Notes: generated from the letters alone by a model not told the origin. Shown: positions 11,880-23,612, counted from the stretch's first letter. The stretch: DNA of 64,000 bases from Salminus brasiliensis (GCF_030463535.1 NC_132898.1:22550662-22614661), one strand, 5' to 3'. Program-made: numbers and translations.

Positions 11880-13210
11880 GTAGTACGAAATTGGGGCACA
11901 GCCCAAGATGAGATCTAGAAAACCAAGAAAACTCCTAGAGAGAACAGCTCATATGCTGGTAAGACAGGCAAATCCAACCCCTCATATGACTGCCAAGAAC
12001 ATGAATGATAGTTTAGCTGTTTATTTGCATGTATGTCCATTTATGCAGCCAATCAGAACAGAGCTGGTTTACATATATCAGTACTAATGGCAACATGTGT
12101 TTACTTGTAATGGATGTTTTTGGTACATAAACTCACATAGATATTATAATTGGTGCTCAGGGGGTTCCACCATGGCATGAGGACCACCACAGTAACCATT
12201 ACGTTAGCTACTGCAGGGGTTACAGTTTATAGCTAAAGTAATAGTTCGGCATCTGACCAATCAGGGCTGGGTCACCTAAAAGCATCTTGGCACACATTTG
12301 ATTCTTAGATGGTCAAGCGAGCAGAACACTAAACGCATACTCTCTCTCTCTTTCTCTCTCTCTAACCGATCACAAAACGAACACAGAACAACGTCCAAAG
12401 TAATCGACCAGTTGGGCCACAGGCTCTGCATGTTTACAGGCCTAAATGTGCAGTGTGTGTATGTGTGTGTGTGTGTCAGTGTGTAATTGTTCTGCATGAA
12501 TGCTGCTGTGTCTGTGTGTGTTTAGCGCTTTAAAAGAGATCAGAGCTATAATGACACACAGCCTGCTGTTACCCCTCCTCTCCCTCTTTCTGCTCTCTCT
12601 CTACCTCTCTTGTCCTCTCTTTTGCTTCTCCACGCCTGCGCTACTCTCCCCCTCCCTCTCTCTCTTTCTCTCTCTCGCTCTCCCTCCCTCCATCATATGT
12701 GTTGGAACAGCCAGTCCGCCTGGGCTGGAGCAGAAAACGCGGCGAGAGAGGAGCAGAGGAAAAGGAAAAAAGGAAGTGAGGAAGAGAGGAAAAAGGAGAA
12801 GAGAGGAGGAGGAGGAGGAGGAGGAGAGAGAAGAGCAAGGGATGGCGGGAAGGAGGAAGAGCTGCAGCGGTTTCCGCCATAAACAGAAACCCGGGAGACA
12901 GAGGGAGAGCTAGACAGCAAGGGGGGAAGGGAAGAGAGAGGGAGAGAGAGAGGGAGAGAGGGAGAGAGATAGGGATGGGCCTCCTAAACAAAGCTGCACT
13001 GATACAACCAATCCTGGACTAAATAGTATGGTAATATTCCCTAAATCTATCCTTCATCATCACACTCATTTCTCTCTCTTTATCACTCTCTTTCTCTCTC
13101 CTTCTCTATTTCTTCTTTTCCTCTCGCGCTCTCTCTCTTGCATCGTTGTCATCGTCTGCCTCGCTTACCCGTGATGCTCTGCATGACGGCACATATGTGA
13201 AGCCGCTGCC
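11880..13210. other. Gene-free stretch with strand-asymmetric low complexity
   Basis: No coding exon is recognised. From about 12580 to 12700 the + strand is pyrimidine-rich (CTCTCC), and from 12735 to 12975 it is strongly purine-rich (GAGGAGGAG, GGGAGAGAG). An ATG in good context at 12842 opens only 23 codons before a stop and has no usable splice donor. This could be a 5' non-coding exon or promoter of tmcc2, but nothing proves it. Confidence 0.4.
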
Positions 13211-13214
13211 ACGT

Positions 13215-14036
13215 TTTTGCACCAACATCACTGTCTACTCATCCCCCCATGCGCCTGCTCATCCCTCCATTTGCTAATTCTTCCTCACATTGGCCGATTT
13301 ATCGCTCCATCCATCTATTCATCCCTACTTAAGTGCATTCACTTCTCCAGTGGTCTACTCATTCCTTCATCCATGTACCCAAGCCGCTATATGTGTACTC
13401 ATCCCTTAATCTGTCTACTTGTCTTTTCAATGGTCTACACATCCATTCATTTGTGTACTTATCCCTCCATCCACTCATTTATCCCGGCATCCATCTACTC
13501 ATCCCTCATCTGTGTACTTATCCCTCAATATGCTTGTTTATCCTGCCATCTGTCTACTTATCCCTCCACTTATTTACTCATCCCTCCATCTATCTACTTA
13601 TCCCTACATGTGTGTACTGTCTATTGCTCCTTCCAGTTGTCTGCTCATCCCTGTAACCAGGAACTCACCCCTCAATCCGCCTATTCATCCCTCCACCTGT
13701 CTAATGATCCTTCCATCAGTCTGTTCACTGATTTACTCATTTAGTACCTCATTAGGTGATTGGTTCACTTATCCCTCCATCTGTCCATTCATTACTCCAT
13801 CGGTGTACTCATCCTTCCATCTTCGTACTCTTCCCTACATACCCATGCCCTCATCCACTCATGCTGCTACCTATATCCCCATCCCTCTATCCATCTACTC
13901 GTCCCTCCATCCATGTACTCATCCCTCCATCTGTCTACCCGTCCGTCAATACATATACTAATCCCTTCATCCATCCACTCATGTTTTTACTGATGCTCTC
14001 ACCCCTCTGTCCATCTACTCATCCATCCACCCTGTT
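13215..14036 (+). repeat. Degenerate 20-bp minisatellite (ATCC-rich)
   Basis: About 40 diverged units of the form CTACTCATCCCTCCATCTGT. Three frames stay open for 100-180 codons because the unit lacks stops, not because of a gene. A TG repeat follows at 14066-14091. Confidence 0.85.
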
Positions 14037-14065
14037 TTCACACTGGATGTAGAACATAGCCACTA

Positions 14066-14096
<31 letters not shown>

Positions 14097-14320
14097 GCTG
14101 CTGGTTCAGTTAGTGTGGAAACAGATCGATGGCTCTGTGCTGCTCTGTGTGTGTGTGTGATTCAGCACTGCCTGTTGTTGTATTGTAACCTAGTTTCTAA
14201 AACAGGCAGCTACTGGCAGAACACACTCTACCACTCTCTACACCCCCCCCCCCCTTCTCTCTCTCTCTCTGCCTCTCTCTCTACCTGTGTAACTATTGTC
14301 TTTCTCTTTCTTTCTCTTTT

Positions 14321-14367
<47 letters not shown>

Positions 14368-14401
14368 GTCTATCTGTCCGTCTGTCTGTCTGTCTATCTA
14401 T

Positions 14402-14462
<61 letters not shown>
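14321..14462. repeat. (TATC)n microsatellite
   Basis: About 35 tetranucleotide repeats, with a central block of TGTC variants. It is flanked by (TC)-rich sequence and a C10 run at about 14244-14254. Confidence 0.97.
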
Positions 14463-14463
<1 letters not shown>

Positions 14464-14740
14464 CTATTACTCTCTCTGTCTCACTCTCTCTCTCTCCCTC
14501 TCTGTAGACCCCCTGCTGCTGATGAATCATTTCCAAACTGCTGATGACTCCAGACCTCAAACAGTTATACACACACACATGCACACAAACAGATGACAAG
14601 ATGACATGTCTGTACTGTTGACAAGGTCTGTGGATGACGTGTGTGTGTGTGTTAGATGACGAGGTGTGTGGTATATTCAGGTTTGGTCTTGCTTATTGTT
14701 TTTGTTTATGCTGGATTCTGTTGATTTGTCTATGTTGTCT

Positions 14741-15172
14741 ATAAGCTGACCAGCCATAACATTAAAACCACTGTCAGATGAAGTAATTAACATTGATTAT
14801 CTGTGATGCCTAGACAACTGGGTCAGAACATCTCTTACACATCAGGCAGCTCTTTTGGGGTGTTACCGGTATGATGTGGTCAGTACCTTCCAAAAGTGCT
14901 CCAAGGAATGACAACCGGCACCCAGTGCCCCATCTTGCAACTTGTAGGACTTGCTGTTAATGTCTAAATGTGTCCTGTGATATCTGGACACCTTCAGATG
15001 TTAACAGCAAATCCATTAAGTTGTAAGGTGGGGCCTCCATTAACATCAGTGAGCCTTGGAAGGTACTGACCATTGCAATCCGTGCCTCGATGGTTTAGAG
15101 CTGTTTTGGTGGCACAAGGGGGACCTATGTAATATTAGGCAGGTGGTTTTAATGTTATGGCTGATCAGTGTA
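14741..15172. mobile_element. Tc1/mariner-type MITE
   Basis: About 430 bp bounded by inverted terminal repeats. The left end carries CAGCCATAACATTAAAACCA and the right end carries its near-exact complement, TGGTTTTAATGTTATGGCTG. The element ends in TA. The inside is non-coding and itself partly palindromic (a TTAACAGCAAATCC arm opposes GGACTTGCTGTTAA). This is a very common fish terminus; here it is a non-autonomous copy. Confidence 0.8.
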
Positions 15173-15174
15173 TG

Positions 15175-15900
15175 CACTGATGATGCAGTGGTGGGCGCGG
15201 CAGAAGCAGATTGATCGTGGACTGTATTGATTATATGAAAGGCGTGTGTTAGATGATGTTTATAGTAGTTAGTGGATTTTAACAGCAGGCCATTTATTCA
15301 CTGCTGTGCTTATTAATCAGGGACTCTGATTCTGTCCTGATTGTGATTAGGGTGGGTGTTGATAGCTATGAAAAAGGTTCTAGGTCACTGTGTCACACTC
15401 CCAAACTCCTAGTCTAGAAGTGGCAAGGTGCCACATCCGTATCTATCTATGGCATCTATGGTAGTACTCAGGAAGATCTGATACCATCATACATTTAGGA
15501 AAAACTGTGGTATTCAATTGTGTATCCTGTGTTCTCTGACATGGATCTCTCTGGTCTGAGTGTGTGGTTCACAGCAACGGGTGTTGTGATGCGTCTAGTG
15601 CAGTGGTGTAGTAGCTGGAGGCAAGATAGATGCTTACTTGCCATATGCTGTCAACTCACATGCTTATAACTTGCTTTGTGGTGAACTGGGGGAGCAACAT
15701 GGTTGCATAAAGCTGTGTTCACCCTAGACATCATTGGTATGGAAAATGCTGCCTGGAGCTCTGTTTTTGCTAAAAAAAAAACAGCTCATTCAAGCTCACA
15801 CTGTTACCATAACAACGCTGTTTCCAGTTTTCCTTACACCCAACTAAACTGCTATCTGGAAAGCCTAGCTACCTATCTAGGTATAATTTTTAGGTATCTT
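15175..15900. other. No gene seen
   Basis: Ordinary AT-rich intergenic or 5' intronic sequence. No exon, RNA gene or recognised repeat was found. Confidence 0.5.
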
Positions 15901-15904
15901 TTGT

Positions 15905-17862
15905 GTCACTGGACCAGCCCAAGGTATCCAAAAGACTACAGGTGACAAGTAGATAATCAGTAGATTTGTGTTGTAAGAGCTTAAATATACAGCAGACTAC
16001 AATTGAAAAAGCTGATACTGAATAGACTAGTGATCCTGCAGATAATATATCCAATATACCATAGCTGCTATAGGTAACATTCAATAGACTAGAGAAAGTG
16101 TCTAACACTAAATATGGTAGAGGAGGTATCCAATCGATTACAGGTGCTAGAAGTCATATCCATTAGGGGTGCCAGAGGTGCATTGCGTCCAATTGACTGG
16201 AATTGCTAGAGGTGATATTAAATACACTAGTGGTGCTAGATGTGATATTCAAAAGACTAGAGTTGCTAGATGTGATATCCAATAGCCTATATTTGCAAGA
16301 GTGATGTTCTATACACTACAGTCGCTAGAGGTAATATCCAATACACAAGAGTTACTAGATGTGATATCCAATAGACTAGAGTTACTAGATGTGATATCCA
16401 ATAGACCAGAGTTGTTAGGTGGTATATCCAACAGACTAGAGTTACTAGATGTGATATCCAATAGACTAGAGTTACTAGATGTGATATCCAATAGACTAGA
16501 GTTACTAGATGTGATATCCAATAGACCAGAGTTGTTAGGTGGTATATCCAACAGACTAGAGTTACTAGATGTGATATCCAATAGACTAGAGTTACTAGAT
16601 GTGATATCCAATAGACTAGAGTTGCTAGAGGTAATATCCAATAGACTAGAGTTGCTAGAGGTGATATCCAAAATACTGGAGTTGGTAGATGTGATAACCA
16701 ATAGCCTATAAGTGCTAGAGGTGAAATCATGTACACTAGAGTTGCTAGAGGTGATATCCAATAGACTAGAGTTGCTAGATGTGATATCCAATAGACTAGA
16801 GTTGGTAGAGGTGACATCCAATAGACTAGAGTTGCTAGGGGTGATATCCAATAGACTAGAGTTGCTAGATGTGGTATACAATAGACTAGAGTTTCTAGAG
16901 GTAATATCTAATAGACTAGAGTTTCTAGAGGTGATATCCAACAGACTAGAGTTGCTAGGGGTGAGATCCAATAGACTATAGTTGCTAGAGGTGAAATCCA
17001 ATAGACTAGAGTTGGTAGAGGTGATATCCAATAGACTAGAGTTGCTAGATGTGGTATCCAATAGACTAGAGTTGCTAGATGTGGTATCCAATAGACTAGA
17101 GTTTCTAGAGGTAATATCTAATAGACTAGAGTTTCTAGAGGTGATATCCAATAGACTAGAGATGGTAGATGTGATATCCAATAGACTAGAGTTGCTAGAG
17201 GTGATATCCAATAGACTAGAGTTGGTAGATGTGATATCTAATAGACTAGAGTTGCTAGAGGTGAAATCCAGTAGACTGGAGTTGGTAGAGGTGATATCCA
17301 ATAGCCTAAAAGTGCTAGAGGTGATATCCAATAAACTAGAGTTGGTAGAGGTGATAGCCAATAGAGTAGAGTTGCTAGGGGTGATATCCAATAGACTGGA
17401 GTTGCTAGAGGTGATATCCAATAGAGTAGAGTTGCTAGGGGTGATATCCAATAGACTAGAGTTGCTAGACGTGATATCCAATAGACTAGAGTTGGTAGAG
17501 GTGATATCCAATAGACTGGAGTTGTTAGAGGTGATAACCAATAGACTGGAGTTCCTACATGTGATATTCAATAGACTAGAGTTGCTGATGTGATATCCAA
17601 TAGACTAGAGTTGGTAGATGTAATATCCAATAGACTAGAGTTGGTAGAGGTGATATCCAATAGACTGGAGTTGTTAGAGGTGATAACCAATAGCCTAGAA
17701 GTGCTGGAGGTGATATCCAATAAACTAGAGTTGGTAGAGGTGATATACAATATACTAGAGTTGGTAGAGGTGATATCCAATAGACTGGAGTTCCTACATG
17801 TGATATCCAATAGACTGGAGTTCCTACATGTGATATTCAATAGACTAGAATTTGATGACAAA
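15905..17862 (+). repeat. 30-bp minisatellite array
   Basis: About 55-60 head-to-tail copies of a 30-bp unit, ATCCAATAGACTAGAGTTGC plus TAGAGGTGAT. Units before about 16200 are strongly diverged and units from 16330 onward are well conserved. GAGGT/GATGT and GTTGCT/GTTGGT/GTTACT variants form blocks, and a 120-bp superunit is visible at 16381-16620. Since 30 is a multiple of 3 and the unit lacks stops, open frames up to 420 codons appear on the minus strand and 203 on the plus strand. Neither is a gene. Confidence 0.95.
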
Positions 17863-18339
17863 ATCAGGAAAGTCCTAGAAAAGGTGGCTGAATCATAGCC
17901 CACTAAAACCTTTTCTGGAAAGACTACTGGACCAATGGCAATGACCAATGGAGGACATGGCTTGACTTCCCTGATCCTACAACAGAATTAAAATAGTTTA
18001 GTGCATTAACATTTTAGTGCATTGCGCTAAAAGAAGCCTGATTCTCATGACAGGAAATTCTCATAGTGGCAGACTTCAGTGTAAGAGCTGAAAACAACTG
18101 TGCAGTTCAGGGAGGAATAGTTGGACACATTCAGGTGCTGCAGCAAAGACAATTCTAAAGGCCTGGGACTGGCAGGGGCCCTAAAATGTAGTCTACCAGA
18201 TTTGGTAGACTTGCAGGGCCCGGTGTAATATATTTTCATTTGGCCCAAAATGTACCTCGGGTGCTGATGTGTAACTGAGGTACAAGTGTTTCCTTTGAAA
18301 ACAGCGGTGTAAGCAGGATTTATTAATGACTTGCATTCA

Positions 18340-18380
18340 TTAAAAGGAGTGTCCACAAACATTTGGAAATATAGTGTACA
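18340..18380 (-). mobile_element. Tc1-MITE terminus remnant
   Basis: The sequence GGAGTGTCCACAAACATTTG followed by ATATAGTGTA resembles the right end of the fish Tc1 MITE family whose left ends begin ACTATATGGACAAAAG (see 61030). Only this end is clear. Confidence 0.45.
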
Positions 18381-18451
18381 CACTGTATTCAAAATTATCA
18401 TGATTCTATAACTGTTCTCCTCCCTCTGTGTGTATACTTGTGTGTTTATAG

Positions 18452-21400
18452 CTGGATAAGAGCGAGGTGACCACTCTGGGTGTGCCCCCGACGGCGTCCC
18501 ATGGCGGGTCAGACGGTAACATCAGTGTGGAGGGGGTGTGTGGGGCCGTGTGTGAGGGTGAAGCTCAGCGCACTCGAGCCGCTCTGGAGCACCTGCAGCA
18601 GAAAATCCTGAAGATAACGGAGCAGATCCGTGTGGAGCAGGAAGCACGGGACAACAACGTGGCAGAATACCTCAAACTCGCTCACAATGCAGACAAACAG
18701 CAGGCCGCCCGCATCAAACAGGTAATGTACATGTACACACTGACCTGACCTGCTGATTGTTGACATTTTAGCCCATCATTGTTCCCAAAAGGACATGTCA
18801 GAATGGATGGCAATATGTTGCCTCATGCTATTTCAATAATGTACCTAACTTTCTGCCAGACATCACAAATCTAACGACATAGGCACCATTGACTAGGTCA
18901 TGCAGATTTCTCCTTTTCAAATTCAGAATTCGATCCTTCCTCTCTAAAGAGGCCACCCAGGGGATTGTTCAGTCTCTTGTCACTTCAAGACTTGACTACT
19001 GCAACTCTCTTCTGGCTGGTCTCCCTTTGCGCACCATCAGGCCTCTGCAACTAATTCAGAGATGCAGCTGCATGGGTTGTCTTTAACGTTCCAGTCAGGT
19101 TCAGCCTCCTCTGCTGCGTTCTCTTCACTGGCTTCCTGTAGCTACCCGCATCAGATTCAAAACCCTGACGCTGGCCTACAAAGCCAAAAATAGACCAGTC
19201 CTTGAAGGCAATGGTCAAAGGCCGGTCAGAGTACCAGGATTGAGAACCACTGGAATATGGGAATTGATTGACTGTGCTGAATAGGGGAATCGTGATTATG
19301 AAGGATTACATTGTTGATATGATTTATTATTAAACAGGTGTTCGAGAAGAAGAACCAGAAGTCAGCCCAAACTATTGCTCACCTGCACAAGAAGCTGGAG
19401 CACTACCACAAGAAGCTCAAAGAAATTGAGCAGGTGTGTGAGTTTGTATAGCTGTCCATATATGCTGCTTTTCCATTGGGAAGTGAGGCCTAGTCTTAAT
19501 CAAGTACTATTCGTGTCAATCACAAATCAGTACCCATGACTGTGTTTAACCAATCAGACCTCCACATCCCAGTTCAGCAACTTGGCACTCTGATGAAAGG
19601 GGAACACAAAATCAGTACAAGCACAAGGGTACAATACGGGTCATTTGGTGGTAGAGGCGTACCGTGCCATACCGCACCCCGTCAATGGAAGAGCGGCAGT
19701 AGTGTGAAGATAATTTGTTGCTATGTTCTTCAGTCCCAAAGTCTCTCGATGCTGCACAGGGCTGGGTGTTACGGATCTGCAACTCCTGTGGGGCACCAGT
19801 ATGTGTGTGTTTGTGTATTTGTATAAGAGTGGCACAAACATAAACGTGGCTTTCCTGTTGTCTGGAATCAGATGCTCAGAAGCTGGCTTCTGCCAAAGGA
19901 AGCCTTACAGAGTACGAACTGTCAGGGCGCCAAGATGTATGTATGTCCCTTGGACATAACTTCTGATTGTGCCGTAGAATTGGCAGAGAGATGCCATGTT
20001 TATGTTTGTACCAGGAAGGCGAGGTGCCAAGTTCTTTTCTCAGAGGAAATTTACTGGGAGAGGGAGGTTGGGGTGCCAGAGTCTTTACATAAGAGAGGGC
20101 ATTGTATTGGGTCACTGTTGCATTACGGTACTGTAATGTAAATCTTTCCCCTCCATTGCTTCCTCCCTCCTCCACTCCTCCTGCTTTCTCTATCTCTTTT
20201 TATCTCACCTTTTTCCCTTACTATTCGTCTTGTGTTTTTCTGCTGGTGTCTCTTTACCTTCTCTTGTCTCTGCTCTCATTCTCTTCCTTCGTTCTTCCTT
20301 TTCCATTCCTCTTTGTCCACTAATGGCCTTCTTGCCCTTGTCCATTCTCTCTCACATCTTCTCCATCTCCTTTGTCCTTTTCCATCTCTCCATCTGTTCA
20401 TTCTTATTATTCCTCTCTGTTCCTCCTGCTTCTCTCCTCCCTGTCTTCCCTGTTTTCTAATTACCATCCCTCCATCTCTGCCAATTCCTTCCTTACATCT
20501 CCATTCCCGTTCTCTCTATTCTTTCTAGAACGGTCTTGCCCGGCAGCCCAAAGATGTCCTGCGGGACATGCAGCAGGGCCTGAAGGACGTCGGGGCCAAC
20601 ATGCGTGCAGGCATCAGTGGGTTTGGAGGGGGCGTGGTAGAAGGTGTAAAGGGGGGGGTCTCTGCACTCACACACACAGCAGCCGTGGTGTCCAAACCAC
20701 GGGAGTTCGCCAGCCTCATCCGCAACAAGTTTGGCAGCGCAGATAACATCGCCCACCTGAAGGAGACGTTGGAGGAGTGCCAGTCTGAGGAGACACCACG
20801 AGCACTGAGTGGGAGCGCCACACTCGTGTCTAGCCCAAAGTACGGCAGCGACGACGAGTGTTCCAGTGCCACCTCAGGGTCCGGCGCAGGGAGCAACTCT
20901 GGAGGGGGAGGGGCTGGGGGAGCCATGTCGGGGCTTGGGGCAGGCATAAGCATGGGCATGGGCAGCCCGAGGCTGGATGGGCACCATCATCACCACCACC
21001 ATTCGTGGGACGCTCTGCTGGAGGGACTGCAGGAGATCAAGGCCAGTCAGACACAGATGGAAGATGCCATGGAAGACATGAAGAGTCAGCTACAGAGTGA
21101 CTACTCCTACATGACACAGTGCCTACAGGAGGAGAGGTACAGGTGTGTATCTAGGGTACAGGTGTGTAACAGGTGTAAGTGTGTATTACGTTTAAGGTAC
21201 AGTGTGTGTGTTTCTGTGAGTGACAGTCCTTCTGATAGTGGACTGTCCCCTGTGTACCTGCACAGGTACGAACGTCTGGAGGAGCAGCTAAATGACCTGA
21301 GTGAGCTTCATCAGAACGAGCTGACCAACCTAAAACAGGAGCTGGCTAGCATGGAGGAAAAAGTGGCCTACCAGTCCTACGAGAGAGCCAGGGACATACA

Positions 21401-22226
21401 GGTTTGCTATCAAAAACAGCAGGTTAACCAGCCCCAGGTAATGTCTATACTACACAGGTGCTATCTGGAAAAACTGTCAGTTTGATTATACATTCAAAGT
21501 CAACTTTATTAGAAATCCCTTCCTTGTAGCTCCACCTTGCTGTTGTACAGTTAGACATTGTAGCACATCTATTGATGCACAGGGCTCCAGGGGTGGGCAG
21601 TTCTGGTCCTTAAAAAAGATATAGTGGAGCTTAACGTGTGTCTCGGAGGAAGACCATGCTAACATAGTATAATAGGGGGTTCTAGATAGTGAGGGGATGG
21701 GCTATGAATAAATTCCTCTCGAGTGCATTCAGAAGGTCTTTTATCACAAGTGATCTTGCAAAGGTACCACATTACCAGTCAGAGCATTTTAATTGGGGTT
21801 GATCAATACCAGTGGATCTACGTATTAATTGTGACAACATGGCTGACCAGTTGTTGGTGACCGCCATAACGCTAAAAGGTGGTAGTTACAATTTGTTGAC
21901 ATGTGTATTGGTGTGCATCTGTGTAGGAGGCTGTGGAGTCGTGCCTGACGCGGATCTCCAAGCTGGAGCTTCAGCAGCAGCAGCAGCAGGTGGTGCAGCT
22001 GGAGGGGGTGGAGAACGCTAACGCTCGTGCTCTGCTTGGAAAGCTTATCAACGTCATCCTGGCCCTCATGGCTGTGCTACTGGTGTTCGTTTCCACCATG
22101 GCCAACTTTATCACTCCTCTGATGAAGACACGCACTCGCGTGGCCACCAGTGTCGCCCTCGCGCTCTTCCTCATCACACTCTGGAAACACTGGGATTGGC
22201 TAGAGCTCTGGCTGCTGCCCAGCTGA
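18452..22226 (+). CDS. tmcc2: Transmembrane and coiled-coil domain protein 2 (N-terminal exon not found)
   Basis: Coding exons are 18452-18721, 19338-19433, 20529-21142, 21266-21401 and 21927-22226. All have GT-AG introns and consistent phase, giving 471 residues from LDKSE to the stop. Features in order: an acidic linker; a coiled coil ([18 protein letters not shown] to HKKLKEIEQ); the family core [51 protein letters not shown]; a Ser/Gly-rich linker with seven histidines; a second coiled coil ending in a poly-Gln run; and two C-terminal membrane helices ([17 protein letters not shown] and [11 protein letters not shown]). The [11 protein letters not shown] and [13 protein letters not shown] blocks fit TMCC2 better than TMCC1 or TMCC3. 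The family is ER-membrane anchored; human TMCC2 is reported to interact with apoE and APP. Human TMCC2 is 709 aa, so about 240 N-terminal residues lie outside the window or in an exon I could not find. Confidence 0.9.
18885..19205 (+). mobile_element. L2-type LINE fragment (reverse transcriptase end)
   Basis: The + strand encodes [16 protein letters not shown] followed by LQLIQ, a hallmark of the reverse transcriptase C-terminal region in L2/CR1-like non-LTR retrotransposons. A stop then breaks the frame, after which further RT-like DNA (CTTCACTGGCTTCCTGTAGC, AGATTCAAAACCCTGAC) continues. It is a truncated, dead copy inside the first visible intron of tmcc2. Confidence 0.8.
20110..20527 (+). 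repeat. Pyrimidine-rich intron tract before a tmcc2 exon
   Basis: About 420 bp of strongly C/T-biased sequence (TCC, CTT, TCTC words) runs into the acceptor CTTTCTAG at 20521-20528. Open frames here on either strand reflect composition only. Confidence 0.7.
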
Positions 22227-22910
22227 GTCACATGACCTCCCCTAGCACCGCAACCACAACACAGTGGCTACGTTCGCATTACAGGCTCAAGTGAATTCTT
22301 TTGCCTGAATGTGAAACAGATTTCTGAGATGTGTGAACACAAAACCTGATTTCCTTATTTGGTTTTAGATCCATTTCTGAAATTAGTTAATGCAGATCTT
22401 CTATCCGTTGCTATGTCAGCTAAGGTTTCTCGCCAGACCACAGACCACAGGTTGCTGGAACTACTTTTTGGCGGAAGAAATGCCCTAATTGAAGACATAT
22501 ACCTGAAGCAAAGGTTGGGGCTTCCTTATGTTACCCTTTTTCTTTACTTTGCAAAACAGAATTGTGGAAAAGTAATAGAATACTCCAGGTGGAGTGATAT
22601 GATGGATAGTATCACAGCTGGGATGATACACTGTGACAAAATCACAGACGAGAAAATATTCACCGTAACACACCAAATCGGGTGTTTTATTGCTATGCTC
22701 ATATCACTATGGCATTTTGGTGGCAGCAGGTCAGCAGCAGCAGCTTTAACTTTTTTTACCTGATATGTGGCAATGTGATTCATGTCCAGGTGTGTTCACA
22801 CTAAAGACAGATTTGTTTTACAAATAATCTGAATTGGACTCTCTAGGCTCCACATACAAATGTGATGTTATGTAGCGACTTTTTAAAGGTTGGACGAGCC
22901 TTACCCTACC
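22227..22910 (+). other. Probable tmcc2 3' UTR
   Basis: Directly downstream of the tmcc2 stop. A 134-codon open frame (22359-22763) starts here but has no recognised domain and no splice context. An AATAAA occurs at 23372-23377, inside a MITE, and could serve as the poly(A) signal. The extent is uncertain. Confidence 0.4.
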
Positions 22911-23397
22911 CTACACTCTTTAAAAAAGGTTTTTTTGAGTGATGCCACAGAGGACATGCTTCTGTTTTCATCAAGACCCATGTTTGTAATAGAGATGTGG
23001 GCAGAGAGGCAGAGGTGGTTCAGCGGTTAGAGCGTCGGGATATCGATAACAGGGTTGTGGGTTCGATTCCCGGGCTCTGCAAGCTGCCACTGTTGGGCCC
23101 TTGAGCAAGGCCCTTTACCCTCTCTGCTCCCCAGGTGCTGGAGTTGGCTGCCCACCGCTCTGGGTTTGTGTGTACTCACTGCCCCTAACACATGTGTGTG
23201 TGTGGGTTAAATGCAGAGGACACATTTCGCTGTACAGTAACAAATACATGCACCTTTGATTGTGAAGAACCTTAAAATCAGATAAATTACCTTTACATCA
23301 AGTGAAGGTTTTTCACACTCACACATCTTGGTTACAAACATGGTTCTTGTAAGGCATTGCTCAAAGAACCAAATAAAGCACCTTAATAGTGTAATAA
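22911..23397. mobile_element. MITE interrupted by a SINE
   Basis: The left part (CACTCTTTAAAAAAGGTT at about 22914) and right part (AAAGAACCAAATAAAGCACC, ending AATAGTGTA at about 23396) belong to the fish MITE type with repeated AAGAACC words and an ACACT(N)TTAA terminus. The SINE at 22995-23262 splits it. Related fragments occur at about 33590-33800 and 62320-62515. Confidence 0.55.
22995..23262 (+). mobile_element. tRNA-derived SINE
   Basis: The head contains RNA polymerase III box A-like (GGTTCAGCGGTTAG, about 23017-23030) and box B-like (GGGTTCGATTCC, 23059-23070) motifs at tRNA spacing. The conserved tail body includes GTTAAATGCAGAGGACACAT and CGCTGTAC. It is not a functional tRNA: after box B the sequence runs into SINE body instead of closing an acceptor stem. 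It lies 770 bp past the tmcc2 stop. Confidence 0.8.
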
Positions 23398-23532
23398 GCC
23401 ACTGTCTTATAGCTCTGGCTGACAGCTCTGCCTAATACAGTCATTTCAGCTGAATACAATGCAATTATTATACAATAATACATTGAATATAATATTGGTA
23501 TTATACTAATACAGGGTTGTACAGCACAAATG

Positions 23533-23612
23533 TTACTAATGTTCACCCTAATGAGAAACTGTAGCTACATCTCAGTGTATATCACAATACCTACATTTAA
23601 CACTAATAACAC
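23533..23612 (-). repeat. Inverted copy of the 72-bp unit
   Basis: This is the diverged reverse complement of the tandem unit that follows at 23630: CACCCTAATGAGAAACTGTA, TCAGTGTATATCACAATACC and TACATTTA all appear in reverse order relative to the array. With a spacer of about 17 bp it can form a hairpin with the first array unit. Confidence 0.8.

Noticed and set aside
12842-12913. Coding first exon of tmcc2 beginning MAGRRKSC
   Set aside because: A stop follows 23 codons later and no donor in frame precedes it.
13217-14052. Overlapping frames of 98-180 codons on the + strand
   Set aside because: Several frames are open together in the ATCC-rich minisatellite; composition only.
16309-17948. 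Long open frames (up to 420 codons, minus strand) across 16.3-17.9 kb
   Set aside because: They follow the 30-bp tandem unit on both strands at once. There is no start context, no splice sites and no domain.
22359-22763. 134-codon frame after tmcc2 as a possible gene
   Set aside because: No recognised domain and it lies in the likely 3' UTR. It begins with ATG by chance, and no splice or promoter signal accompanies it.
23011-23085. tRNA gene (box A and box B present)
   Set aside because: No closed cloverleaf or terminator after an acceptor stem. The sequence continues into a SINE body.
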